NCBI RefSeq assembly: GCF_900109355.1
Contig: NZ_FOBF01000012.1
Location: 62,001 to 126,000, forward strand
DNA: 64,000 nucleotides
Direction of reading: 5' to 3'
Source of the DNA: Nonomuraea pusilla
GTDB lineage: Bacteria > Actinomycetota > Actinomycetes > Streptosporangiales > Streptosporangiaceae
In this document: positions 27,129 through 36,366 of the stretch, one piece after another
Numbering within the stretch: the stretch's first letter is position 1
Layout: the number at the start of each line of letters is the position of its first letter
Notes under the pieces: generated by a model
What the model saw: the letters and a program-made list of their open reading frames with translations, nothing else
Database searches by the model: none
Told to the model about the DNA's origin: nothing
Position numbers and translations under genes: made by a program

Positions 27129-28369
27129 ACCAGGTCGAGATCCTCCGCTTCGCCCTGCGCGGCCTGCTCGCCAACAAGATGCGCAGCGCGCTGACCACGC
27201 TCGGCATCCTCATCGGCGTGGCGGCGGTGATCCTGCTGGTCGCGGTCGGAGAGGGGTCGTCGCGCAGCATCCAGCAGAACATCCAGCGGCTGGGCGCCAA
27301 CACGCTGACGATCTCGCCGTCGTTCTCGGGCGGCGGCGGGTTCGGCGGCCCCGGGGGCGGCGGGGGCGGCAACACCGGGCCGCGCACCCAGGCCAGGCCG
27401 CTCACCCTGGCCGACGCGAAGGCCCTCACCGACAGGGCGGCGGCGCCGTCCGTCAGGAGCGTGTCGCCGGTCGTCACGGCCGGTTCCGCGACCGCCGCGT
27501 ACGGCGCCGCCAGCCACTCCGTCGCGCAGCTCGTCGGCACCTACCCGAGCTACTTCGAGGCCACCAACAAGCCCGTCGAGCAGGGCACGTACTTCTTCAA
27601 CGACGACGTGCTCGCGGCGCGCAAGGTGATCGTGCTGGGCCGCACCGTCGTCGAGGAGCTGTTCGGCACGGTCGATCCCGTCGGCAAGCAGGTCAGCGTG
27701 TCGGGCGTGCCGTTCACCGTGGTGGGGGTGCTGAAGGAGGCCGGCTCCAGCGGGACGCAGGACGCCGACGACGTCGCCGTCGCCCCGCTGCCTGCCGTGC
27801 AGCAGAGCCTGAGCGGGTTCGGCTCGCTCAGCTCGATCGTCGTGCAGGCCACCGGGGCCGCCGCCACCACGACGGCCCAGGCCGAGGTGACCGCGGTGCT
27901 CAACCAGCGGCACGGCGTCACGACCAGCCCCGACTACCGCATACTCAACCAGGCCACCCTGCAGGAGACGGTCAGCGAGGCGACCGGCACGTTCACGGTG
28001 CTGCTCGCCGCCGTCGCGGCCATCTCGCTGCTGGTGGGCGGCATCGGCATCACGAACATCATGCTGGTCACGGTGACCGAGCGCACCCGCGAGATCGGCA
28101 TCCGCAAGGCCGTCGGCGCGCCCAGGGGCGCGATCCTCGGCCAGTTCCTCATGGAGGCCACCCTGCTCAGCCTCGTCGGCGGGCTGCTCGGGGTGCTGGT
28201 GGCGTTCGCGGGGACGAGGTTCGCCATCGCCGGCATCCAGCCGGTCCTCGTGCCGTCGTCGGTCGCGCTCGCGCTGGGCGTGTCGGTGGGGATCGGGCTG
28301 TTCTTCGGTGGTTACCCCGCCAACCGGGCGGCTGGGCTCAGGCCGATCCAGGCGTTGCGTCACGAGTGA
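27125..28369 (+). CDS. MacB-type ABC transporter permease
   Basis: A 414-residue permease with the FtsX/MacB plan: first membrane helix at about residues 20-42 (LTTLGILIGVAAVILLVAVGEG), a large external MacB_PCD domain (about 45-285) with a Gly-rich loop, then three C-terminal membrane helices with the hallmark TERTREIGIRKAVGAPRGAILGQFLMEA between helices 2 and 3. GTG start at 27125 overlaps the ATPase TGA. Substrate unknown; relatives export antibiotics, peptides or lipids. Confidence 0.92.
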   Translation: MNQVEILRFALRGLLANKMRSALTTLGILIGVAAVILLVAVGEGSSRSIQQNIQRLGANTLTISPSFSGGGGFGGPGGGGGGNTGPRTQARPLTLADAKALTDRAAAPSVRSVSPVVTAGSATAAYGAASHSVAQLVGTYPSYFEATNKPVEQGTYFFNDDVLAARKVIVLGRTVVEELFGTVDPVGKQVSVSGVPFTVVGVLKEAGSSGTQDADDVAVAPLPAVQQSLSGFGSLSSIVVQATGAAATTTAQAEVTAVLNQRHGVTTSPDYRILNQATLQETVSEATGTFTVLLAAVAAISLLVGGIGITNIMLVTVTERTREIGIRKAVGAPRGAILGQFLMEATLLSLVGGLLGVLVAFAGTRFAIAGIQPVLVPSSVALALGVSVGIGLFFGGYPANRAAGLRPIQALRHE

Positions 28370-28383
28370 AGGAGACACATCAC

Positions 28384-28893
28384 ATGGCGGAGCTCGACTC
28401 CTCGCCGTTCCAGGACGACCTGCGGGAGGAGCTGGCGGCGCAGCCGCGCAGGGGCGTGTCCAGGCTGACGGTGGGCCTGGCCGCGGGCGTCGTCCTGGTC
28501 GCCGGGATCCTCATCGGCATCCAGGCGGGCCGGCTGTCCGGCTCGCCGTCCGCGGCGTCCGCGCCGTCCGGGCTGTCAGGGACGTTCGCCGGGCAGCGGC
28601 AGCCCGGCGCGGGCGGCCTGCCGGGCGGCTACGGCCAGCGCGGCGCGGCGCAGGGCGGGGGCGGCACGATGGGGACGGTGGAGAAGGTCGAGGACGGCAA
28701 GGTCTACGTCTTGACGACGGACGGCTCCACGGTCACGGTGACCACCACCGGCGAGACCGCCGTCCGCGTCACCGCCCCCGGCGAGGTGTCGGACCTGAAG
28801 CCGGGCAGCACCGTCGTGGTCCGCGGGCAGCGGGGGCAGGACGGCACGGTGGCGGCGTCCTCGATCACCGAAGGGGGAGGCTTCGGCCGATGA
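28384..28893 (+). CDS. Single-pass membrane protein with DUF5666-like beta domain
   Basis: A 169-residue protein. A membrane helix spans about residues 28-48 (LTVGLAAGVVLVAGILIGIQAG), followed by a Gly-rich linker and a beta-rich domain (TMGTVEKVEDGKVYVLTTDGSTVTVTTT...LKPGSTVVVRGQ) that resembles DUF5666/OB-like domains often found next to MacB systems with two-component regulators. ATG at 28384 behind AAGGAG. Likely an accessory or sensor of the exporter (inference). Confidence 0.72.
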   Translation: MAELDSSPFQDDLREELAAQPRRGVSRLTVGLAAGVVLVAGILIGIQAGRLSGSPSAASAPSGLSGTFAGQRQPGAGGLPGGYGQRGAAQGGGGTMGTVEKVEDGKVYVLTTDGSTVTVTTTGETAVRVTAPGEVSDLKPGSTVVVRGQRGQDGTVAASSITEGGGFGR

Positions 28894-29582
28894 GCGAGCC
28901 CGAGGCCAGACTGCTGGTCGTCGACGACGAGCCGAACATCAGGGAGCTGTTCTCGGCGAGCCTGCGCATGGCCGGGTTCGAGGTGCTGACGGCCGCCGAC
29001 GGCAGGCAGGCGCTCAAGGTGGCCGAGGAGAGCAGCCCCGACCTGGTCATGCTCGACATGATGCTGCCCGACATCGACGGCATGGCGGTCGCGGCCCGGC
29101 TGCGCTCGCGCGGCCGGCGGGTGCCGGTGCTGTTCGTCACCGCCAAGGACACGCCGGAGGACCGCCTCGCCGGCCTCGGGCTCGGCGAGGACTACGTCAC
29201 CAAGCCGTTCAGCCTGGAGGAGGTCATCGCCCGCATCAGGGCCGTGCTGCGCAGGACCAGGCGCGGCGCGCCCCCGCCGAACCGGCTGCGGGCCGGCGAT
29301 CTGGAGCTGGACGAGGAGAGCCACGAGGCGTGGCGCGACGGCACGCCGGTGAGGTTGTCGCCCACCGAGTTCCGGCTGCTACGGTACTTCATGCTCAACG
29401 CGGGGCGAGTGCTGTCGAAGACGCAGATCCTGGACAACGTCTGGAACGGTGACTGGCGCACCGACGTCGGCCTGGTCGAGTCGTACGTCTCCTACCTCCG
29501 CCGCAAGATCGACACCGGCGACCCCAAGTACCTCCACACCCTGCGCGGCGTCGGCTACATCCTGCGCGCGCCGAAGGAATGA
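28890..29582 (+). CDS. OmpR/PhoB-family response regulator
   Basis: A 230-residue regulator. The receiver domain has acidic pair DD at 12-13 and phospho-acceptor Asp56 (VMLDMMLPD). The conserved lysine is in EDYVTKPFSLEEV. The usual GGDDYVTKPF loop is one residue shorter here (GLGEDYVTKPF), which may alter the switch region slightly. The C-terminal winged helix is typical (LSPTEFRLLRYFMLNAGRVLSKTQIL). ATG overlaps the upstream TGA and its TGA overlaps the kinase ATG. Probably controls this exporter operon. Confidence 0.92.
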   Translation: MSEPEARLLVVDDEPNIRELFSASLRMAGFEVLTAADGRQALKVAEESSPDLVMLDMMLPDIDGMAVAARLRSRGRRVPVLFVTAKDTPEDRLAGLGLGEDYVTKPFSLEEVIARIRAVLRRTRRGAPPPNRLRAGDLELDEESHEAWRDGTPVRLSPTEFRLLRYFMLNAGRVLSKTQILDNVWNGDWRTDVGLVESYVSYLRRKIDTGDPKYLHTLRGVGYILRAPKE

Positions 29583-31027
29583 GGAAGCACCTCGCGCGCA
29601 CCCCGCTGTGGCTGCGCCTGGTCTCCGCCACCCTGTTGCTGGTCACCCTCGCCATCGCGCTGACCGGGCTGTTCGCGGTGCGGCTGCTGCGCGGCTACCT
29701 GGTCGAGCGGGTCGACCAGCAGCTCAGGGCCGCCAGCACGCCCATGCGTGAGCCGCCGCCGCAGCGCGAGCCGCCGGCCGCGCCGCGCCCGCAGCGCTTC
29801 TTCGGCCTGTTCCACGCCGTCGTCCTCGACGCGAACGGCCTGGTCGTGCGGACCGTCAGCGAGTCCACCGAGACGCACACGCCCGACCTGCCGCGGCTCA
29901 CCGCCGCGGGCGTCGCCGCGCTCGGGGGACGGCCGTTCACCGTGGAGTCGCGCGGCGGCGAGGGGCCGAGCTGGCGGGTCGTCGCCATCCCGGTGCGCGA
30001 CGGCGAGAGCCGCGTCATCGCCGTCAGCCTGGGCGACGTCGACGCCACCGTCTCCCAGCTCGGCGTCATCGTGGGCGTCGGCGGCGGCGGCATCCTGCTC
30101 GTGCTCGGCTTCGCCTGCTACTGGCTCGTACGCCGCAGCCTGCGCCCCCTCGGGGAGATCGCGCGGACCGCCAAGGGCATCGCGGGCGGCGACCTGTCGC
30201 GCCGGGTGCCGCTGTGGGCGGCCACCACGGAGGTCGGCAAGCTGGGCAGGGCGCTCAACACCATGCTGGCCCGCATCGAGGTGGCCGTGCGCGAGCGCGA
30301 GGCGGCGGCCGAGTCGGCCCGCAGGTCGGCCGACGCGGCGCGGCGCTCCGAGGAGCTGATGCGCAGGTTCATGGCCGACGCCTCGCACGAGCTGCGCACG
30401 CCGCTGACGTCCATCAGGGGGTTCGCGGAGCTGTACCGGCTGGGCGAGGACAAGGACCTCGGAGAGGCGGTGCGGCTGCTCGGCAGGATCGAGGGGCAGG
30501 CCGCGCGGATGGGGCTGCTGGTCGAGGACATGCTGCTGCTGGCCAGGCTCGACCAGCGGCGCGCGCTCGACCTGCGACCCGTGGACCTGCTCAGCCTCGC
30601 CGCCACCGCCGTCATCGACGCGCAGACGCTGGCCCCCGAGCGCAGGATCGACCTCGTACGGCTCGACGGGGGAGAGGGCCCGGTCATGGTGACGGGCGAC
30701 GAGCCGCGGCTCGGCCAGGTGGTGGGCAACCTCGTCACGAACGCGCTGACCCACACGCCGCCCGGCACGGCGTTCCAGGTCCGCGTCGGGGTCGAGGACG
30801 GCGCCGCGGTGCTGGAGGTGGCCGACGAGGGGCCGGGGTTCCCGCAGGAGGTGGCCGAGCGGGTGTTCGAGCGGTTCTACCGGGCCGACCCGGCCCGCGG
30901 CGCCGGAGGGTCCGGCCTCGGGCTGTCGATCGCGGCCACCCTGGTCGAGGCGCACGGCGGGACGATCTCGGCCACGTCGAGCGAGGGCAAGGGCGCCACC
31001 TTCCGCGTCACCCTCCGGCCCGCCTGA
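29579..31027 (+). CDS. Sensor histidine kinase (EnvZ/PrrB-type) partner of 28890-29582
   Basis: A 482-residue kinase. Membrane helices lie at about residues 15-35 and 160-182, bracketing an extracytoplasmic sensor region. A HAMP domain follows, then the H-box FMADASHELRTPLTSIRGF with His270, and N, G1, F and G2 boxes to the end (VVGNLVTNALTHTP, VADEGPGFP, FERFYRADP, GSGLGLSI). ATG overlaps the regulator stop. The last 28 bases of the gene and its stop are repeated downstream. Confidence 0.92.
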   Translation: MRKHLARTPLWLRLVSATLLLVTLAIALTGLFAVRLLRGYLVERVDQQLRAASTPMREPPPQREPPAAPRPQRFFGLFHAVVLDANGLVVRTVSESTETHTPDLPRLTAAGVAALGGRPFTVESRGGEGPSWRVVAIPVRDGESRVIAVSLGDVDATVSQLGVIVGVGGGGILLVLGFACYWLVRRSLRPLGEIARTAKGIAGGDLSRRVPLWAATTEVGKLGRALNTMLARIEVAVREREAAAESARRSADAARRSEELMRRFMADASHELRTPLTSIRGFAELYRLGEDKDLGEAVRLLGRIEGQAARMGLLVEDMLLLARLDQRRALDLRPVDLLSLAATAVIDAQTLAPERRIDLVRLDGGEGPVMVTGDEPRLGQVVGNLVTNALTHTPPGTAFQVRVGVEDGAAVLEVADEGPGFPQEVAERVFERFYRADPARGAGGSGLGLSIAATLVEAHGGTISATSSEGKGATFRVTLRPA

Positions 31028-31060
31028 GCCGGGCGTCGCCTTCCGGCCCGGCTGAGCCGG
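31005..31060. repeat. 28-bp tandem duplication spanning the histidine-kinase stop codon
   Basis: Copies at 31005-31032 and 31033-31060 match at 25 of 28 positions. The kinase TGA (31025-31027) is in copy 1. The GCCGG/CCGGC content also allows a hairpin, so the region could terminate the exporter operon before the convergent gene. Confidence 0.7.
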
Positions 31061-31084
31061 CCCGGTGCCCGGGCGTCCGCAGGG

Positions 31085-32512
31085 TCAGCCGAAGGCGTAG
31101 CCGTACAGGCCGGTGCCCTCGGTGAGCCGGCGGAGCCTGCCGAGCCGGAGCGAGGAGCCGCGCACCCCCGGCGCGTACAGGACGAGGCCCTGGTCGGGGG
31201 CGGCGGCCACGAGCGCGTCGAGCGGGCGGCCCGCCGACAGGGGGCGGAAGCGGCCGCCCCGGGCGGGCACCGCCGCCAGCGCCGCGCCGAAGTCGCGTCC
31301 CTCGCCCTTGACGAGCAGGTCGCCCCGGCGGGTCAGCCCGCCCGGCCGCCCGCCGCGCACCACCTGGACGGCCCGCTCGCCCGGCACGCCGATCGCGAGG
31401 TCGTCGTTCCCGTCGCCGTTGAAGTCGCCCGCCGCGAGCGCCGCGCCGAACCGGTCGTAGTAGCGCGGAACCCCGGTGAGTGAGCGCTGCGACCACGCCT
31501 CGCTGCCCGCCGCGCGCAGGCCGCCGCCCGAGCCGTACAGGACGTCCACGGTGCCGTCGCCGTAGTCCATGGCCCGCTGGTTCGCGCTCAGCCCCTCGCC
31601 GGGCACGCCGACGGCCAGGTCGTCGCGGCCGTCGCCGTTGAAGTCGCCGGTGGCCAGCGCCGCGCCGAACCCGTCCCACTTCTCCGCCGCGCCCGCGATG
31701 CCGGGCGTCGCCTGCGTGAACCGCCGCGCCGCGTGCGCCTTCACGTCGAGCACGGTGACCGACCCCTGCCCGTCCAGGGGGGCGCTGTCGGCGGGGGCGC
31801 CGACGGCCAGCTCGTCGCGGCCGTCGCCGTCGAAGTCGCCCGCGGCGAGCGTGGCGCCCCACTGGTCGGTCACGCCCGCCGCCTGCCGCACCCAGCGCGT
31901 GCCCTGCGTGACCTGTTCAGGACCGCGGCCCTTCATCCAGTACACCGTCACCGCCCCGCCCGTACGGTGGCCGGGCGCGCCGACGGCGAGCTCGTCGCGG
32001 CCGTCGCCGTCGAAGTCCCCGGCCGCCAGCGACGCTCCGAACCTGTCGCTCGACGGCCGCCGCAGCGCGAGCCCGCTCTTCCAGGCCAGCCCGCCGGGCG
32101 AGCCGTGGAAGACCTCGACGACGCCGTTGCCGTCGGCCCCGGGCACCCGGGCCCCCGCGAACTCCTCCGACACCCCGACCGCCAGGTCCGCGCAGCCGTC
32201 GCCGTCGAAGTCGCCCACGGCCAGCGCCGAGCCGAACGCGTCGCCGGGCTCCGCGCCGTCCTGGGTGAGCCTGTCCTGACGCCCGGAGCCATACAGGACG
32301 GTGACGGACCCGGCGCGCCGGTCGTCGTACGGGGCCGCCACCGCGAGGTCGGGACGCCCGTCGCCGTCGAAGTCGGAGGGGTGGCCGCCGCAGCCGCGCG
32401 TGACGGCCTGCGCCGCCACGGAGACGGGCCCCGGGACGGGGCCGGAAGCCGTGCCCGGGAAGGCGCCGATCCCGAGGGGGAGAGCCAGGCAGGCCGTGAG
32501 CAGGAGCTTCAT
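31085..32512 (-). CDS. Secreted FG-GAP (integrin-alpha-like) repeat protein
   Basis: A 475-residue protein with a Sec signal peptide (MKLLLTACLALPLGIGAFPGTASG). It has six clear FG-GAP repeats, each with a calcium loop DFDGDG or DFNGDG followed by DLAVGVP/ELAVGAP. They are spaced about 60-65 residues apart and would form a beta-propeller. Such secreted actinomycete proteins have unknown partners. I chose the ATG at 32512 because it begins the signal peptide; longer upstream frame is unsupported. Divergent from the P450 gene. Confidence 0.85.
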   Translation of the reverse strand: MKLLLTACLALPLGIGAFPGTASGPVPGPVSVAAQAVTRGCGGHPSDFDGDGRPDLAVAAPYDDRRAGSVTVLYGSGRQDRLTQDGAEPGDAFGSALAVGDFDGDGCADLAVGVSEEFAGARVPGADGNGVVEVFHGSPGGLAWKSGLALRRPSSDRFGASLAAGDFDGDGRDELAVGAPGHRTGGAVTVYWMKGRGPEQVTQGTRWVRQAAGVTDQWGATLAAGDFDGDGRDELAVGAPADSAPLDGQGSVTVLDVKAHAARRFTQATPGIAGAAEKWDGFGAALATGDFNGDGRDDLAVGVPGEGLSANQRAMDYGDGTVDVLYGSGGGLRAAGSEAWSQRSLTGVPRYYDRFGAALAAGDFNGDGNDDLAIGVPGERAVQVVRGGRPGGLTRRGDLLVKGEGRDFGAALAAVPARGGRFRPLSAGRPLDALVAAAPDQGLVLYAPGVRGSSLRLGRLRRLTEGTGLYGYAFG

Positions 32513-32579
32513 ACCGCGATTAATGTCCGGCCCACCCGAACCGGGTCTTAACGCCGCGGGAACGTGCCAGGATAGTCCG

Positions 32580-33809
32580 GTGGACATCGACCTCGCGGAT
32601 TTGGATTTCTGGCGCAAGCCACTCAAAGAGCGGAACGAAGCGTTCGCCCGGCTCCGGCAGATCGAGCACCCGGTGTTCTTCCCCGAGAAGAAGGTGCCGT
32701 TCCTGCGGTCCGGAAAGGGCTTCTACGCCCTGGTCAGGCACGCCGACGTCGTCGAGGCCAGCCGCAACGCCAAGGTCTTCTCCAGCGAGCCGGCCGTCAC
32801 CAATCCCGAGCCGCCCGGCTGGGTGAAGCAGGTGTTCGGCGAGTCCATGGTGAACATGGACGACCCGCGCCATGCCCGCCTGCGCAGGATCGTCACCCGC
32901 TCGTTCAGCCCCCGCATGCTGGCGAACCTGCAGGGCGACATCGAGGCGGCCTGCGCCCGCATCGTCGACGACGTCGTCAGCGACGGCGCCCGCGACTTCG
33001 TCGGCCAGGTCGCCGCCCGGCTGCCCATCCACGTCATCTGCGACATGCTGGACATCCCCGAGGAGATGCGGGAGCGGGTCCACAAGCACGTCGACATCTC
33101 CACGGCCTACACCGGCATCCGTCCCAGCCTGGCCCGTACGATCCAGATGGCCGGGCAGAACATGCTGGCCCTGCTCGCCCTGCAGCGCATGGTGATCAAG
33201 CTCGGCCACGACCGCGCCGCCGACCCCAAGGGCGACCTGATCTCCCTGCTCGTCACCGCCAACCCCGACGGAGAGAAGCTCACCGACCGCGAGCTGGGCT
33301 CGTTCTTCGCGCTGCTCCTGGTGGCGGGCAACGAGACGGCCCGCAACACGATGGCCCACGGCATCAAGCTGCTCACCGACAACCCGGCGCAGCGCGAGCT
33401 GCTGACGAGCGACTTCGACACCCACATCAACGGCGCCATCGAGGAGATGGTCCGCTACGTCTCGCCCATCATGCAGTTCCGCCGCACCGTCACCCAGGAC
33501 TACTCGCTGCGCGGGCTGGAGCTGAAGAAGGGCGACAAGGTCGTGCTGTTCTACGGCTCGGCCAACCGCGACGAGTCCGTCTTCCCCGACCCCGACACGT
33601 TCGACATCACCCGCGACACCAAGCCGCACGTCGGCTTCGGCGGCCCCGGGCCGCACTTCTGCCTCGGCGCGAACCTCGCCAGGCAGGAACTGCGGACCAT
33701 GTTCCGCGAGCTGCTGACCAGGCTCCCCGAGGTCCGCACCGTCGGCGAGCCCGAGCTGCTGCTGTCCAACTTCGACAACAGCGTCCGCAGCCAGCCCTTC
33801 ACCTTCTGA
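32580..33809 (+). CDS. Cytochrome P450
   Basis: A 409-residue bacterial class-I P450. The I-helix LLVAGNETARN carries the E-T pair near residue 245, the K-helix ExxR is in EEMVRYVSP, and the heme loop FGGPGPHFCLGANLAR places the ligand at Cys361. Overall similarity is to the CYP124/125/142-like group that hydroxylates sterol side chains or branched lipids (inference from motif feel only). GTG start at 32580. No ferredoxin or reductase gene is adjacent. Confidence 0.9.
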   Translation: MDIDLADLDFWRKPLKERNEAFARLRQIEHPVFFPEKKVPFLRSGKGFYALVRHADVVEASRNAKVFSSEPAVTNPEPPGWVKQVFGESMVNMDDPRHARLRRIVTRSFSPRMLANLQGDIEAACARIVDDVVSDGARDFVGQVAARLPIHVICDMLDIPEEMRERVHKHVDISTAYTGIRPSLARTIQMAGQNMLALLALQRMVIKLGHDRAADPKGDLISLLVTANPDGEKLTDRELGSFFALLLVAGNETARNTMAHGIKLLTDNPAQRELLTSDFDTHINGAIEEMVRYVSPIMQFRRTVTQDYSLRGLELKKGDKVVLFYGSANRDESVFPDPDTFDITRDTKPHVGFGGPGPHFCLGANLARQELRTMFRELLTRLPEVRTVGEPELLLSNFDNSVRSQPFTF

Positions 33810-33816
33810 CGGCGCG

Positions 33817-33837
33817 GGCGGGCCCGCCTGGCCCGCC
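33817..33837. terminator. Hairpin between convergent P450 and MFS genes
   Basis: GGCGGGCC (33817-33824) and GGCCCGCC (33830-33837) pair around a 5-nt loop, in a 43-nt gap between two convergent stop codons. There is no U-tract, as is usual for this GC content. Confidence 0.5.
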
Positions 33838-33852
33838 GCTCGGGGCCCGGGG

Positions 33853-35262
33853 TCAGGGGCGGGTGGGCGGCTGCTCGGTGAGGACGTTGGTCCTGATCGT
33901 GAGGAACGTGATCAGCGCGGACGCGAGCATCATCGCGGCGCTGACCAGCATCGCCGTGCGGAACCCCGCGTCGAACACCGGCGGGTTCTCGAAGGCGTCG
34001 CCGACGAGGCCCACGAGCGGCGGCACCGCCGCCACCGACAGCAGGCTGCCGGTACGCGCCACCGCGTTGTTGACCCCGCTGGCGGTGCCCGCGTAACGGT
34101 CGTCGGCCGTGGCCAGGACGGTGCTGGTCAGCGGCGCGACCGCGGCCGACAGCCCGAGCCCGAACACCGTCACCGACGGCAGCACCTGCAGGGCGTACGA
34201 CGCGCCGAACCCGATGGTGGACATCCACAGGAACGAGGCCCCGGCCAGCAGGATCCCGGCCGTCATGAGCAGCCGGGGCCCGTACCGCCTGGCGACCTCG
34301 CCCGCCCTGGCCGACAGCAGCAGCATGAGCAGCGTGGCCGGCAGCAGCGCCAGCCCCGCCGCGAGCGGCGAGAACCCCGACACCACCTGGAGCTGGACGA
34401 CGAGCAGGAAGAACACCACGCCCATGGCGGCGTACATGATGAGGGTGACGACGTTGACCGCGGTGAACACGCGGCTCCTGAAGAGCCCGACGGGCACCAG
34501 CGCGGCGGGCGACCTGCGGATCTCCGTCACCACGAACGCGACGGCCAGGGCCACGCCCGCGACCAGCGGCGCCGCCGCCTCCTTCCTGATCAGCCCGTAC
34601 GCGATGAGGGTCAGCGAGAGCGCGGCGAGCGCCGCGCCGAGCACGTCGAAGCGGCCGGAGGCCCGCTCGTCCCTGCTCTCGGGCACGTGCCGCAGCGCCA
34701 CCGCCACGACGACCACCGCGAGCGGCGGGTTGATCAGGAACACCCAGCGCCAGCCGACGGTCTGCACCAGCCAGCCGCCGAGGAACGGGCCGACGGCGGC
34801 GGCCACCCCGCCGAGGCCGGACCACAGGCCCACCGCCCTCGGCCGGTCCTCCCTGGCGAACGACGCCTGGATGATCGCCAGCGAGCCCGGCGTCAGCAGC
34901 GCGCCGCCGACGCCCTGCAGCGCCCGCGCGCCGACGAGGAACTCGATCGTGGGGGACAGGCCGCACAGCGCCGACGCGACCGCGAACCAGACGGTGCCGA
35001 CGAGGAAGATCTTGCGCCTGCCGTACCGGTCGCCGAGCGAGCCGCCCAGCAGGATGAGCCCCGCCAGGGTGACCATGTAGGCGTTGACCGTCCACTGCAG
35101 GCCCTCCATGCCCGCGTCGAGCTCCCTGCCGAGGAAGGGCAGGGCGACGTTCACGACGGTGCCGTCGAGCAGCGCGAGGCCGGAGCCCAGCACGGTCGCC
35201 GCGAGGATCCACCGCCCTCGCGGCGACCGCAGCGCGGTGGAGGCGTTGTCCATGGGTGTCAT
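33853..35262 (-). CDS. MFS multidrug exporter, DHA2 family (14 TM)
   Basis: A 469-residue transporter with the DHA2 motif-C and motif-A regions: LALLDGTVVNVALPFLGREL in helix 1, LGGSLGDRYGRRKIFLVG between helices 2 and 3, and GPFLGGWLVQTVGWRWVFLINPPLAVV in helices 5-6. Hydrophobic segments continue to about fourteen. The ATG at 35262 has AGGGA upstream; the in-frame ATG three codons later is an alternative. It lies 26 nt after the quinone-reductase stop, so the two may be cotranscribed and controlled by the ArsR regulator at 36376. Confidence 0.88.
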   Translation of the reverse strand: MTPMDNASTALRSPRGRWILAATVLGSGLALLDGTVVNVALPFLGRELDAGMEGLQWTVNAYMVTLAGLILLGGSLGDRYGRRKIFLVGTVWFAVASALCGLSPTIEFLVGARALQGVGGALLTPGSLAIIQASFAREDRPRAVGLWSGLGGVAAAVGPFLGGWLVQTVGWRWVFLINPPLAVVVVAVALRHVPESRDERASGRFDVLGAALAALSLTLIAYGLIRKEAAAPLVAGVALAVAFVVTEIRRSPAALVPVGLFRSRVFTAVNVVTLIMYAAMGVVFFLLVVQLQVVSGFSPLAAGLALLPATLLMLLLSARAGEVARRYGPRLLMTAGILLAGASFLWMSTIGFGASYALQVLPSVTVFGLGLSAAVAPLTSTVLATADDRYAGTASGVNNAVARTGSLLSVAAVPPLVGLVGDAFENPPVFDAGFRTAMLVSAAMMLASALITFLTIRTNVLTEQPPTRP

Positions 35263-35288
35263 CCTGTCATCCCTGCTCGCGCAGGGGT

Positions 35289-36287
35289 TCAGCGGGCCGG
35301 AGTGATGACGATCTTGCCGATCTGCGTGTTCGACTCCAGGTGCCGGTGCGCCTCGACGACCTCCTCCAGCGGGAACACGCGGTCCACGACGGCGCGGAAG
35401 ACGCCGGTGCGCAGTCCGGAGGCGACGAACGCGGCACCGCGACGCAGCCGCTCGGGATCCCTGGTGATCTCCAGCACGGTGTACGTCCGCAGGTTCAGCG
35501 CGGGCATGCCCAGCTCGAACCCGGGGTACGGGGTCGGCTGCCCGCTCTGCGCGCCCCACAGGAACAGGGTGCCGCCGGGCGCCACGGCCCTGGCGAGGCC
35601 GGTGACACCGGGCCCGGCGACGGCGTCGAAGACGTACTCGGCGCCCCGGCCGCCGGTGAGCTCCAGCACGCGGGCCGGCACGTCCTCCTCGTCCGAGACG
35701 ATCACCTCGGCCGCGCCCTCCTCGATCAGCCGCTCCCTCTTGGCCCTGGTGCGGGTGACGGCGACGGGCGTGGCGCCGAGGCGGTTCGCGGTGTGGATCG
35801 CGGCCACGCCGACGCTGCTGGAGGCCGCGTTGACCACCGTCACGTCGCCCGGCCGCACGCCGCCCACCTCCACCATCGCGCCGTACGCGGTCAGGTAGGG
35901 CATCCACACGGCCGCGCCGGAGACGGCGTCCAGCCCGCCGGGGCGGGGCAGGAGCGCCGACGCGGGGACGAGCGCGCGCTCGGCGTACACGCCGTAGTCG
36001 TTGGGGGAGAAGGCCGGCAGGACGCTGACGGGCTGTCCCTCGCCGAACCCGGTGACACCGGGCCCGACCGCCTCGACCACCCCGGCGGCCTCGGTGCCGA
36101 GCCTGGCGGGGAACCGTTTGACGGGCTCGATGTACGTGCCGCGGCGGAACAGCGCCTCCGCCCGGTTGACGCCGATCGCGTCCACCCGGATCAGTGCCTC
36201 GCCGGGGCCGGGCCGGCCCGGGTCCAGGTCCTCCACCCGCAGCACCTCGGGCCCGCCGGTCTCGTGGAAACGCACTGTCGTGGCCAT
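35289..36287 (-). CDS. Zinc-less quinone reductase/alcohol dehydrogenase-like MDR protein
   Basis: A 332-residue medium-chain reductase of the quinone oxidoreductase type. It has RVDAIGVNRAEALFRRGTY near residue 37 with no catalytic zinc ligands. The nucleotide-binding region is unusual: VTVVNAASSSVGVAAIHTA instead of VLIxxAAGGVG. ATG at 36287 behind AAGGAC. Divergent from an ArsR-type regulator 88 nt away and upstream of an MFS exporter, a layout often seen for inducible detoxification pairs. Confidence 0.86.
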   Translation of the reverse strand: MATTVRFHETGGPEVLRVEDLDPGRPGPGEALIRVDAIGVNRAEALFRRGTYIEPVKRFPARLGTEAAGVVEAVGPGVTGFGEGQPVSVLPAFSPNDYGVYAERALVPASALLPRPGGLDAVSGAAVWMPYLTAYGAMVEVGGVRPGDVTVVNAASSSVGVAAIHTANRLGATPVAVTRTRAKRERLIEEGAAEVIVSDEEDVPARVLELTGGRGAEYVFDAVAGPGVTGLARAVAPGGTLFLWGAQSGQPTPYPGFELGMPALNLRTYTVLEITRDPERLRRGAAFVASGLRTGVFRAVVDRVFPLEEVVEAHRHLESNTQIGKIVITPAR

Positions 36288-36331
36288 GTCACGTCCTTCG
36301 GTCGTGGGAACGGGCCCACTGTGGCCCAGAA

Positions 36332-36366
36332 GTACGATGGCTGTCAAACTTCGATGGCCGTCGTAC
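36332..36366. promoter_or_regulatory. Candidate ArsR operator in the divergent region
   Basis: GTACGA (36332-36337) and TCGTAC (36361-36366) are inverted arms. Between and across them lies a direct repeat CGATGGCTGTC / CGATGGCCGTC at 36335 and 36352, 17 nt apart. The block sits in the 88-nt gap between the quinone-reductase and arsR-type genes, where autoregulation is expected. Confidence 0.45.
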
